This document shows, one piece after another, positions 45,133 through 52,645 of a stretch of 64,000 nucleotides of DNA. The stretch is from Clostridium felsineum DSM 794 (GTDB taxonomy: Bacteria; Bacillota; Clostridia; Clostridiales; Clostridiaceae). Both the position numbers and the translations under genes were made by a program. Position 1 is the first letter of the stretch; every line of letters begins with the position of its first letter. Under the pieces are notes generated by a model. The model was not told the origin of the DNA, searched no databases, and saw only the letters and a list, made by a program, of their open reading frames with translations. The stretch lies in the NCBI RefSeq assembly GCF_002006355.2, contig NZ_CP096980.1, positions 1,364,001 through 1,428,000 on the forward strand, given 5' to 3'.

Positions 45133-45996
45133 ATGGCGGACAACAAAAAATATTATTATATGAGACTTAAAGAGAATTTTTTCGATAGTGAAGAAATTAA
45201 AATACTTGAGTCTATGCCAAATGGTTATAAATACTCAAATATACTTTTAAAGCTGTATTTAAAATCATTGAAAAATGATGGGCAATTAAGACTTAATAAG
45301 TATATCCCATATAATGTTGATATGATTGCAGCAATAACATGCCATGATATAGATACTATACGCTCGGCATTAGATAAATTTGTAGCATTAAAATTAATTG
45401 AAGTATTAGACAACGGAACAATTTACATGTTAGGAATACAAAGTTTTATAGGAAAAACAAGTACAGAAGCCGACAGAATCAGGACGTACAGAGCAAAAAT
45501 TGAAGAAGAAAAAAAGCAACTTCAAGAGCCTGTTTGTACAAAATCTGTACAAATGTACACCAGAGATAAAGATAGAGATAAAGATAGAGATAAAGATAGA
45601 GATAAAGATAGAGATATTAAAATATCATGGAAAGATATTTTTGTCGTATGGAACGACCTACCTAGTCCAATAAAGCCAATAAAATCTATAACAGAACTTA
45701 GAAAAAATAAAATAAAGGCTCGTATGAACAGCTTAAAACTTAAGCAAGAAGATGTTCTAAAGGCTATTAGTAACATTAAAAACTCTAAATTTCTACAGGG
45801 TAATAATAGTAAGGGTTGGATAATCGATTTTGATTGGTTATTCAAGGATGATACTAGGTTTAGCAAGGTATATGAGAGCAAATATGATGATAAGGTAGCA
45901 AATAAAAAGATCGATAATTTCAATAATTACGAGCAGCGTAAATATGATTATGATGATTTGGAAAAGAAGCTATTAGGTTGGGATGAAGGAGAGTAA
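45133..45996 (+). CDS. Phage replisome organizer (replication initiator)
   Basis: A 287-residue protein. The N-terminal replisome organizer domain (KKYYYMRLKENFFDSEEIKI, GYKYSNILLKLYLKSLKNDG) is a winged helix that binds the phage origin. A low-complexity Arg-Asp-Lys-Asp repeat sits at about 143-162, and a C-terminal helical part ends with WIIDFDWLF, a DnaD-like feature for helicase recruitment. No separate DnaC-like loader gene follows. Confidence 0.85.
   Translation: MADNKKYYYMRLKENFFDSEEIKILESMPNGYKYSNILLKLYLKSLKNDGQLRLNKYIPYNVDMIAAITCHDIDTIRSALDKFVALKLIEVLDNGTIYMLGIQSFIGKTSTEADRIRTYRAKIEEEKKQLQEPVCTKSVQMYTRDKDRDKDRDKDRDKDRDIKISWKDIFVVWNDLPSPIKPIKSITELRKNKIKARMNSLKLKQEDVLKAISNIKNSKFLQGNNSKGWIIDFDWLFKDDTRFSKVYESKYDDKVANKKIDNFNNYEQRKYDYDDLEKKLLGWDEGE
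45535..45559. repeat. Three TGTACA motifs inside the replisome organizer gene
   Basis: TGTACA at 45535, 45546 and 45554, directly before the 12-bp repeats. Confidence 0.6.
45562..45615 (+). repeat. 12-bp tandem repeat (4.5 copies), possible phage origin
   Basis: Unit AGAGATAAAGAT repeated four and a half times without a change, coding for alternating RDKD. Perfect identity, including third codon positions, suggests selection or recent expansion. Iterons inside the initiator gene are a known origin layout, as in lambda O. Confidence 0.75.
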
Positions 45997-46098
45997 ATGA
46001 GTTTAAATTTTTGGATAGATGAAGTAATAAGGCTAGTAAGAGAAGGACATAGCATTAAAAAGGCTTGTAAGGTAGTTAAGAATTGGAGGAATGAATAA
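45997..46098 (+). CDS. 33-residue phage peptide
   Basis: MSLNFWIDEVIRLVREGHSI and a basic end; AAGGAGAG precedes the ATG, and its TAA overlaps the next ATG. Function unknown. Confidence 0.55.
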   Translation: MSLNFWIDEVIRLVREGHSIKKACKVVKNWRNE

Positions 46099-46505
46099 TG
46101 AGAAAAATTAAGTTTAAATTTTGGGACAAAGAAAAAAATAGAATGTATGATGAAACACCAGAATGGGCAATTGGATGTACTGGTGAAGTATCAAGATTAA
46201 AATATCATGATAGTAATGCAGGTGATTGTGTTGAATGGGAAGGGACATATTATTCTAAACATATAATTCCATTAGAGTATACAGGAATAAAAGATGATAA
46301 AGGGTATGAAATATGTGAGGGAGATATAGTCTTAAAAACATCTATGTTAGTATCTAATGTAAAACCATTCAAAGGTAAAGTTGAGTTTTCCGAAGGATCA
46401 TGGTGGATAGATAATGGTAAAGATGCCATTAAGTTATTTACAGAATGTGACGAGTTAGAAAAATTAGGAAACATATATCAAGATCCAGAATTGTTGAAGG
46501 AATAG
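46098..46505 (+). CDS. YopX-family phage protein
   Basis: A 135-residue protein with the YopX pattern: MRKIKFKFWDKEKNRMYD at the start, PLEYTGIKDDKGYEICEGDIV in the middle and a short LGNIYQDPELL end. Common in Gram-positive prophages; function unknown. Confidence 0.88.
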   Translation: MRKIKFKFWDKEKNRMYDETPEWAIGCTGEVSRLKYHDSNAGDCVEWEGTYYSKHIIPLEYTGIKDDKGYEICEGDIVLKTSMLVSNVKPFKGKVEFSEGSWWIDNGKDAIKLFTECDELEKLGNIYQDPELLKE

Positions 46506-46514
46506 TGAAAAAAG

Positions 46515-46937
46515 ATGAATAAAGAATTGATGTTTAGCAGTAAGGAAGATTCATGGACAACTCCACAAGACTTTTTTAATAAGTTAGACCGAGAATTTCA
46601 TTTTAACTTAGACCCATGCAGCACACATGAAAATGCTAAATGTAGAAAGCATTTTACAATAAAGGAAGATGGCTTAAAACAAAAATGGGGGGGCAATACA
46701 GTGTTCTGTAATCCGCCATATGGTAGGAATTTAAAGTATTGGGTTAAGAAAGCTTATGAGGAAAGTAAGAAAGAAAATACAACCGTTGTAATGTTAATTC
46801 CAGTAAGAACAGACACAATATATTTTCACTCTTATATTTATCACAAAGCTAAAGAAATTAGATTTATAAAAGGTCGATTAAAATTTGGAAATTCTAAAAA
46901 TGCAGCACCTTTTCCGAGTATGGTGGTTGTATTTTAA
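46515..46937 (+). CDS. Phage N6-adenine DNA methyltransferase (Dam type)
   Basis: A 140-residue protein of the phage Dam family. WTTPQDFFNKLDREFHFNLD at the start and the catalytic NPPYGRN motif. It has no paired nuclease, so it probably protects or regulates phage DNA. Confidence 0.9.
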   Translation: MNKELMFSSKEDSWTTPQDFFNKLDREFHFNLDPCSTHENAKCRKHFTIKEDGLKQKWGGNTVFCNPPYGRNLKYWVKKAYEESKKENTTVVMLIPVRTDTIYFHSYIYHKAKEIRFIKGRLKFGNSKNAAPFPSMVVVF

Positions 46938-46951
46938 AAGAAGGTGAGAGC

Positions 46952-46981
46952 ATGAAACCAATAGAGTCATTGCCTTGGTAG
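46952..46981 (+). other. Nine-codon open frame with a strong ribosome site
   Basis: AAGGTGAG lies before ATG; the frame encodes MKPIESLPW and stops. A different frame is open right after, through GRAEVEKMRRNGVEK into the next gene, so this may be a relic of a longer small protein. Confidence 0.25.
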
Positions 46982-47021
46982 GGCGGAAGTTGAAAAAATG
47001 CGAAGAAATGGAGTTGAGAAA

Positions 47022-47354
47022 ATGAAATTTTATGAGTTTAATAAAGAATATGAGTATTATGCTTTAATTGCAGTAATTCAAGGTGAAAAATATCCAATGG
47101 ATGTTGCTATAAAAGCATATGCCGAGGAAAATGAAGGTGGAATAGCGGAATATAATGAAAGTTATAAAGATTCAGCACCAGAAGAAATAACAGAACAAGA
47201 AGCACTAGAAGAATATAAAAAGGCTAATATAGAAGGATATATAACAGAAGCAGATAAGATTGCAGAATTTTATAAACAAATCAATTCAGGAAATAACATT
47301 AAAGCTGATGATAATAAATATGTATTGTTACTTATAGATGGGGAGTTAATTTAA
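47022..47354 (+). CDS. Unknown acidic phage protein
   Basis: A 110-residue protein starting MKFYEFNKEYEYYALIAVIQ. GGAG lies 8 bp before this ATG; an ATG at 46998 adds eight residues and is a possible alternative. Very rich in Glu; family not known to me. Confidence 0.65.
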   Translation: MKFYEFNKEYEYYALIAVIQGEKYPMDVAIKAYAEENEGGIAEYNESYKDSAPEEITEQEALEEYKKANIEGYITEADKIAEFYKQINSGNNIKADDNKYVLLLIDGELI

Positions 47355-47386
47355 GTTAGCAATTCAAATAAGTGAATAACTAGGGC

Positions 47387-47426
47387 GTCATTTGACTATA
47401 GTTGCAGCTTGTTATTATCAAATGAC
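47387..47426 (+). promoter_or_regulatory. Inverted repeat before the cytosine methyltransferase gene
   Basis: Perfect 9-bp arms GTCATTTGA (47387-47395) and TCAAATGAC (47418-47426), 22 bases apart, ending 24 bp before the gene. It could be an operator or an RNA stem. Confidence 0.45.
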
Positions 47427-47450
47427 ACTCAATTGAAAGAAGGTGAAAAC

Positions 47451-48413
47451 ATGATACAAACTTTAGAATTGTTCGGAGGGATAGGAGCACCTAGAAAAGC
47501 ATTTGTAAATTTAGGGATAGACATAAAGGCAATAGACTATGTTGAAATAGATGAAAAGGCAGTAAGAAGCTATAATGCAATGTTTAAAAAATATATAGAG
47601 TATAGTACACAAACGGTAGTAGGATATAACCTAAAACCAGACATTCTAATTCATGGTTCACCTTGTCAAGATTTTAGTATAGCAGGACATCAAAAAGGAG
47701 CTAATGAAGGTAGCGGAACACGTTCAAGCCTTATGTGGGAGACACTGAATATTATAAAGCAAATGGGACTATGGAAACCACGAGTAGTAATATGGGAAAA
47801 CGTTAAAAATGTGTTATCTAAACATATGGTTCATAATTTCAATAAGTATTTAGAGGAAATGGAGAAAATGGGATATACAAGTAGTTATAAAATTCTAAAT
47901 GCTATGGATTTTGGACTTCCTCAACAAAGGGAGAGAGTTTTTACAATTAGTTGTTTAGATGGTTCATTATTTAATTTTGAGACTTTAGAAAGAAAACATA
48001 TGAGAAATATAAAAGAGTTTTTGGAAGATACAGAAGAAGAAAAATACATTGTAACGCAACCAAGTATGTTAAAGAAAATTGGTTTAAAAGATGGTAGTTT
48101 TGGCGGTAGAGTTGAGATTATAAAGGATCACTGTACAACAATAACTACGAAGCAAATGAGGTGTCCCAATAGTGGTGTAATTGATTTGAAAGATGGAAGA
48201 TATAGATATTTAACTGAGAGAGAATGCTGGCGATTACAAGGTTATTCAGACATGGATTTTTTTAATGCTTTGAAAGTTCATCCAGGTAAAGAGGGAAAAC
48301 TTAATGGAACGTTATATAAGCAAGCAGGAAATTCAATACCAATACCGATATTAGAAAGCATATTTAGACAGATATTGCAAACTTGGAATATTGACATACC
48401 GAAAGTGAGTTGA
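47451..48413 (+). CDS. C5-cytosine DNA methyltransferase
   Basis: A 320-residue Dcm-type enzyme with all main motifs: I (LELFGGIGAPRKAF), IV (GSPCQDFS, nucleophile Cys), VI (WENVKN), VIII (QQRERVF), IX (RYLTERECWRLQGY) and X (KQAGNSIP). The target-recognition region (about 195-260) is short. I use the ATG at 47451 behind AAGGTG. No restriction nuclease partner is visible. Confidence 0.93.
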   Translation: MIQTLELFGGIGAPRKAFVNLGIDIKAIDYVEIDEKAVRSYNAMFKKYIEYSTQTVVGYNLKPDILIHGSPCQDFSIAGHQKGANEGSGTRSSLMWETLNIIKQMGLWKPRVVIWENVKNVLSKHMVHNFNKYLEEMEKMGYTSSYKILNAMDFGLPQQRERVFTISCLDGSLFNFETLERKHMRNIKEFLEDTEEEKYIVTQPSMLKKIGLKDGSFGGRVEIIKDHCTTITTKQMRCPNSGVIDLKDGRYRYLTERECWRLQGYSDMDFFNALKVHPGKEGKLNGTLYKQAGNSIPIPILESIFRQILQTWNIDIPKVS

Positions 48414-48444
48414 TTTTATCAACTAAAAAGAAGGTGAGTAATAA

Positions 48445-49167
48445 GTGATTAAAGGACAAGTATCTATCTTTGAAATAATAGAACCTGTAAAAAAGGTAGA
48501 TGTAAAAAAAGAGTTACCTAAAGTAGAAGTAATGGACAAACAACAGAAAGTTATTAAAGCTTACAAAAGTGCTGAATCTACAAGCAGAATAGTAAAAGGT
48601 TTTAGTGGAGATTTAAGAGTAGAAATTAAAGACAATAGAGGACATAAAACCTTATATTTTAATAAAGATGGATTAATGGAATTTGAGTATCTTAAGAAGG
48701 TATCCGTATTTCCTAAAGACAGAATTTTGTTTTATAAAGATAATTTTTTTATAAACACTATACAGCAGCAGAGATTACAGGAAGTTAAAGAAAAATATAA
48801 AGAGAAAATTAAAAGAGTGATCCATAGACATGGGGATGAAAATATTTTTATAGAGTTAGGGGATAAGCTTTTAGACATAATTGCTAATGGTTGGGTACTG
48901 GAATTTAAAGAGACTTTACATGTAGATTGTATGGAAGATGAAGTCTTAGAGGATTTCACAGTAAAAAAGGATATTGGAAGCCTAGTTAAAGTAGGCGATC
49001 AAGTAAAAGCAAAAATTAATGGAAGGATTGCAAATGGAACAATAACTAGAGAATATGGATTATGTAATGAAATCTTAAATATAAGCTTTGTAAAAGAAGA
49101 TGGAGTAAGAGCCTGTACCGCAATTCCCAGATTTACTGTAGAAGCTATCTTAAAAGCAGCAATATAA
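48445..49167 (+). CDS. Unknown phage protein
   Basis: A 240-residue protein with a GTG start behind AAGGTGAG. The start MIKGQVSIFEIIEPVKK is common in phage proteins that begin with a short clamp-like QVSIF peptide. The middle is charged and helical, and the end (KVGDQVKAKINGRIANGTIT) looks like a small beta-barrel. Not assigned. Confidence 0.7.
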   Translation: MIKGQVSIFEIIEPVKKVDVKKELPKVEVMDKQQKVIKAYKSAESTSRIVKGFSGDLRVEIKDNRGHKTLYFNKDGLMEFEYLKKVSVFPKDRILFYKDNFFINTIQQQRLQEVKEKYKEKIKRVIHRHGDENIFIELGDKLLDIIANGWVLEFKETLHVDCMEDEVLEDFTVKKDIGSLVKVGDQVKAKINGRIANGTITREYGLCNEILNISFVKEDGVRACTAIPRFTVEAILKAAI

Positions 49168-49178
49168 AAAAGCTTATA

Positions 49179-49240
49179 AAGTCCCTAGCAGAAAAAATTT
49201 AAAAATCTATATCTCGTACATTGTTAGGGGCTTCTTTTTA
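49179..49240 (+). terminator. Terminator in the early operon
   Basis: Arms AAGTCCCTAGCA (49179-49190) and TGTTAGGGGCTT (49222-49233), two wobble pairs, then TCTTTTT. The loop is long (31 bases). Confidence 0.65.
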
Positions 49241-49257
49241 AAATGGAGGGATAATAA

Positions 49258-50331
49258 ATGAAAATAGTTGTTAATGCATCCGAATTAAAGGATGTTTTAA
49301 ATAAAATAAATAAATTAAATATTAAAAAAGAAAATTCAATATTTATAAAGACAAACAAACTTAATCAAGTTGAATTTGAGATATATGATAACACAAGCGT
49401 TATACAAATAAATTCCATCTTAATAGATGTAAAAGTGTTAGAACATGGTACAGCAGTAATACCATATGAATTAATAAATATACTGATTCATCAAAGTGGA
49501 GATTCATATACAATAACTGATAATGAGTTAATCTATGATGATGGATATATAAAAGTTTTAGATAAAGTTTCTAAAGTAGATGGTTTTTTGGAGATAAAGA
49601 GAAAAGAACAGTTATTATATATGCATGAGTATGAATTGTACAGGTTAATAAAGAATGTTTCTTATTGTGCTGCCAAGGATGATACAAGGACTATACTTAC
49701 CGGAATTAATTTTGATGGAAATAGAGTTGCAGCTATAGATGGTTATAGAATTGCAGTATCAGTAAGCAATGAATTTAATACAAATAAGCCTATAACATTA
49801 TCTAAAGAGTTAATAAAATTTTTAAATAAAATACTTAATAAAAAATCAAAACAGTTAATAAGCTTCTTTTTAGATAAAACAGGTAGATATATAGAAATGC
49901 AAATAGGATTAACCTGTATTACATCTAAGCTGATTGAGGGAGATTATTTAAAGTATGAGGATATAATACCAAAAGAATATAGCTATAAATTTGAAATAGA
50001 TGCAAGGCAGTTTGTGAGTAAATTAAAAACAATGGATAAGGCTGATTTTGGATGTACAAATGTATTAAAAATGATATTAAATAATGATAGCATGGAAATT
50101 ATAAAAAGACTAGAAATGGCAGTTATGAGCAATAAAATAAATATTAATAAAGATTATGGCAATGATTTACCCTTTAAGATAGCTGCAAACCCAACCTATT
50201 TAAAGCAGGCAATGACAAAATATGATAATGCAATTATTAAATTCGGTAATGATATAGAGCCGATTGTAATAAGTGATGATATGAATTTAGATTTAATATT
50301 ACCTATAAAACTGGCTTCAAGGGATATGTAA
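49258..50331 (+). CDS. Phage-encoded DNA polymerase sliding clamp (DnaN-like)
   Basis: A 357-residue beta-clamp-like protein. The signature CAAKDDTRTILTGINFDGN followed by AAIDGYRIAVSV matches the second clamp domain of DnaN, and the ends (MKIVVNASELKDVLNKI; LILPIKLASRDM) match the first and third. It would tether the polymerase to phage DNA or compete with the host clamp. GGAGG before the ATG. Confidence 0.85.
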   Translation: MKIVVNASELKDVLNKINKLNIKKENSIFIKTNKLNQVEFEIYDNTSVIQINSILIDVKVLEHGTAVIPYELINILIHQSGDSYTITDNELIYDDGYIKVLDKVSKVDGFLEIKRKEQLLYMHEYELYRLIKNVSYCAAKDDTRTILTGINFDGNRVAAIDGYRIAVSVSNEFNTNKPITLSKELIKFLNKILNKKSKQLISFFLDKTGRYIEMQIGLTCITSKLIEGDYLKYEDIIPKEYSYKFEIDARQFVSKLKTMDKADFGCTNVLKMILNNDSMEIIKRLEMAVMSNKININKDYGNDLPFKIAANPTYLKQAMTKYDNAIIKFGNDIEPIVISDDMNLDLILPIKLASRDM

Positions 50332-50336
50332 ATCTT

Positions 50337-50498
50337 ATGCAAATAATGATAATGAGATATAGCAAATATTGCTGGTATAGTGGAATTGATTATATAGGTA
50401 AGAAATACAAGGTTATCAGCCAAACCCAGTACTACTATGTTATAAGAAATGGTAAAGAAATTAGAGATATAAAAAAATGTGATGCGGTGGTGATTTAA
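50337..50498 (+). CDS. 53-residue phage protein, unknown
   Basis: MQIMIMRYSKYCWYSGIDYI and a basic middle; likely a small beta-rich protein. It starts 3 bp after the clamp stop and ends one base before the next gene, so it is coupled to both. Confidence 0.5.
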   Translation: MQIMIMRYSKYCWYSGIDYIGKKYKVISQTQYYYVIRNGKEIRDIKKCDAVVI

Positions 50499-50717
50499 TT
50501 GATAGATTTTTTTATAAAACAAGCATTAGAAAATGACCATATACAAAGTAAGCCAATAGAACATTTTACGATAGAACAGTTAAATGAGCTTAGTGAAAAA
50601 GCAAGAGATAATAACCTATTAATAACTTTAAGGGTAGAACATAGCAACGTATGGCAAGGAACTTTAGTAAATTTAATAAAGAAAGAAATTGCAAATAAAT
50701 TTTTAAAATATCTGTAA
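50499..50717 (+). CDS. 72-residue phage protein, unknown
   Basis: TTG start after GGTGGTG. Polar helical protein (FTIEQLNELSEKARDNNLLI). Not recognised. Confidence 0.55.
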   Translation: MIDFFIKQALENDHIQSKPIEHFTIEQLNELSEKARDNNLLITLRVEHSNVWQGTLVNLIKKEIANKFLKYL

Positions 50718-50730
50718 GGAGATGATTTAA

Positions 50731-51252
50731 ATATTAACACAGATGGATAGAAAAAATATTGAAAATAGATTAAGGCAATATTACGAAGATAAGAAAAAAA
50801 TAGAAACACTAGAGACCAAGATAAATTTATTAAAAAAGCAAAAAACAAGGATAGAAAGAAATATAAAAGAATGTAATTTTAATATAGAACCTGATTTAAA
50901 TATGGGGATAGGGTACGGAGAAAAAGTACAAACAAGTCCTTCTGGAATAAGTTATGCAGAAAGTGCTATTGTAAAAGGAATAGATAAGCTTTTAAGAAAA
51001 AAAGATGAAGTTGAAAAAGAGATAAATAATTCAGTATGTGCTATAGAAGATATAAGACTTTTTAATATTCCCATTGAATGTATATTAAAAAGATTAAGTC
51101 ATGAATCACAAAATATAATAGAATACAGCTTTAAAAGAAAATGGACTAATCAGACTATAGGCATAGAAATTTATACAACAGAAGCAGCAGTAAGAAAAAA
51201 GAAAAAGCATATTTTAGACTTCATAAACAGGTGGCTAAAAAACATTGCTTAA
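50731..51252 (+). CDS. ArpU/sigma-like late transcription regulator
   Basis: About 173 residues. An N-terminal coiled coil (NIENRLRQYYEDKKKIETLE) and a C-terminal sigma region-4-like helix-turn-helix (LSHESQNIIEYSFKRKWTNQ, then TEAAVRKKKKHILDFI). AAGGAG lies 9 bp before an ATA codon at 50731, giving ILTQMDRKN; the first ATG (50743) is 21 bp from the site. Relatives begin MLTQ or similar, so ATA may be the real start. Next to it lie the tandem 11-bp repeats it may bind. Confidence 0.8.
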   Translation: MLTQMDRKNIENRLRQYYEDKKKIETLETKINLLKKQKTRIERNIKECNFNIEPDLNMGIGYGEKVQTSPSGISYAESAIVKGIDKLLRKKDEVEKEINNSVCAIEDIRLFNIPIECILKRLSHESQNIIEYSFKRKWTNQTIGIEIYTTEAAVRKKKKHILDFINRWLKNIA

Positions 51253-51261
51253 AAATATTAA

Positions 51262-51316
51262 GGTTCGATTTTAGTTCGATTTTGGTACGATTTTAAGGAA
51301 AATTTTAAGATATAAT
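51262..51316 (+). promoter_or_regulatory. Late promoter with three 11-bp activator repeats
   Basis: Direct repeats GGTTCGATTTT, AGTTCGATTTT and GGTACGATTTT (51262-51294), each one helical turn, end 16 bp before TATAAT (51311-51316), where a -35 would be. This is the pattern of an activator-dependent promoter, right after the late regulator gene and ahead of the packaging genes. Confidence 0.75.
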
Positions 51317-51388
51317 AATAGTATGGCAAAATTATAAAAAGGACATATGACGCAGACTTATTGAAAAAGATAGGACATTCATATTATC

Positions 51389-51421
51389 AAAAAGCACTCA
51401 ATTTAATTTGGGTGCTTTTAA
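51389..51421 (+). terminator. Terminator in the late leader
   Basis: Arms AAAAGCACTCAA and TTTGGGTGCTTTT (with wobbles) then a T-rich stretch. It lies about 70 bases after the predicted late start with no gene between except a 5-codon frame (MTQTY at 51343) behind AAAGGAC. Confidence 0.7.
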
Positions 51422-51447
51422 TTTATCTACTAATAAAGGAGCAATCA

Positions 51448-51657
51448 ATGAATTTAACTAAGAAAGAACAAAAATTACTTTGGTTAGATAGATATAACAG
51501 GAAGCATTGTAATTGTAGACTTAAAGTAGGAGACTATTGCAGAATCTTACATACTACAGCACATACATTATTAGGTAAAACCCAAGTGAGTTTAAGGGAA
51601 AAAGTTTATCAGTCTATAATTAGTGCAATAAGAAAAAAGAGAGGTAGTGAAAAATGA
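51448..51657 (+). CDS. 69-residue late phage protein
   Basis: Basic protein with Cys/His (RYNRKHCNCRLKVGDYC), perhaps metal-binding. AAAGGAG lies before the ATG at 51448; the frame extends upstream through the terminator, which is not coding. Confidence 0.6.
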   Translation: MNLTKKEQKLLWLDRYNRKHCNCRLKVGDYCRILHTTAHTLLGKTQVSLREKVYQSIISAIRKKRGSEK

Positions 51658-51881
51658 TAATGTCACGTAAACAAGCTTATGAAGACTACTTAAATCAATA
51701 TGGAACTAAAATAGATAATTCTATAAGAAAAGCAAATGAAAAGCAAGAGTCACGTATAGTTATAGAGACTAAGATACCTCAAGAGATAATGGATAAATTA
51801 AAGGCATGTGGTTATAAATTAGAGTTAACATTGGGAAATAGTTTAAACCCTAATTTTTTAATAGTTAGTTGGGATGAATAG
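51654..51881 (+). CDS. 75-residue late phage protein, unknown
   Basis: Overlaps the previous stop (ATGA). Helical start (SRKQAYEDYLNQYGTKIDNS), then a beta-rich end. ATG at 51654 or 51660. Confidence 0.55.
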   Translation: MIMSRKQAYEDYLNQYGTKIDNSIRKANEKQESRIVIETKIPQEIMDKLKACGYKLELTLGNSLNPNFLIVSWDE

Positions 51882-51914
51882 GAAGTTATTGTTTGATGAA
51901 AGAGGAGGAATATT

Positions 51915-52095
51915 ATGGAGGATACAGAGTTAATCAAAATAAGAGATAACTTTAGAGAAATAGCAAATATAATAGATGAACTTTTAACACTAGGAGAAAG
52001 AGAGAAAAAAAGGTGAGGATGTAACAAAAGAATTAGAGAGTGTAATGGGAAGATATATGTATAAAATGATGGAATTACAAACCCTTAGCGAGTAA
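51915..52095 (+). pseudogene. Small phage protein split by a poly-A frameshift
   Basis: Starts behind AGAGGAGG with MEDTELIKIRDNFREIANII and stops at 52016 just after AAAAAAA (52005-52011). In the +1 frame it continues at once as GEDVTKELESVMGRYMYKMM to a stop at 52095. Removing one A gives a 59-residue all-helical protein whose joint reads smoothly (LGEREKKGEDVTKELE). Error, mutation or slippage are all possible. Confidence 0.65.
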
Positions 52096-52107
52096 GGAGG
52101 AATGATT

Positions 52108-52575
52108 ATGAATATAAAGTTAGTAAATATAAAATATATTTACGATACAGACTTAATTGGGTATAATATCAGTTTTAGCACAAGTGAAAATGCATATCAA
52201 GATATAAGAGATATGTACGTGGTAAGCAATATAGAATTGACTATACAAGAAATAAAGGATAAGGTTTTCAAAAACTTATGTAAAGAAGATAGGAATTTAC
52301 AAAAAATGAGTATTAAAGATTTAGAACAATGTTTTTATGAAGCAAATAATAATAATGCAAAGTATGTAGGTGTGAAAATCAAGATGCAAGGATTTTTAAA
52401 ACCAGAGATTATAATAAATGCACATGCTAATTTTGATAGTAAATTCGCTTATTATAAAAAAGCGTATAATAAAGACTTAACTTTAAAAACATTTAATGGC
52501 ATTAAAATAGTTGGATTCACTTATGGTAATTCAGTTGGAGAGATTGGAGATAAATTAATATGCAATAATAAATAA
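52108..52575 (+). CDS. Unknown phage protein
   Basis: A 155-residue protein (MNIKLVNIKYIYDTDLIGYN). GGAGG lies 7 bp before the ATG at 52108; the ATG at 52102 is too close. No known domain. Confidence 0.6.
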   Translation: MNIKLVNIKYIYDTDLIGYNISFSTSENAYQDIRDMYVVSNIELTIQEIKDKVFKNLCKEDRNLQKMSIKDLEQCFYEANNNNAKYVGVKIKMQGFLKPEIIINAHANFDSKFAYYKKAYNKDLTLKTFNGIKIVGFTYGNSVGEIGDKLICNNK

Positions 52576-52609
52576 ATTAAAATTTTTATAAAAGTGAGGT
52601 GATGATTAT

Positions 52610-52645
52610 ATGATTGTTAGAAACAAGGCAGGTGATAACAGATGA
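52610..52645 (+). CDS. Possible 11-codon leader peptide
   Basis: MIVRNKAGDNR behind GTGAGGTG; its TGA overlaps the ATG of the recombinase gene, suggesting translational coupling. Confidence 0.35.
   Translation: MIVRNKAGDNR

Noticed and set aside
45562..45615. Repeats considered as a CRISPR array
   Set aside because: Units are 12 bp, contiguous and without spacers, and lie inside a coding gene.
45522..45923. Long minus-strand open frame opposite the replisome organizer
   Set aside because: It is a shadow of the RDKD repeat and gives a Leu/Ser repeat; no ribosome site, and it opposes a clear gene.
46952..47021. Third frameshifted small gene
   Set aside because: The nine-codon frame has a good ribosome site, but joining it to the next frame needs an arbitrary indel outside a homopolymer.
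47451..48413. Restriction-modification system
   Set aside because: No nuclease or specificity gene beside either methyltransferase.
50196..50848. Minus-strand frames opposite the clamp and late regulator
   Set aside because: No ribosome sites; composition is that of reversed AT-rich coding DNA.
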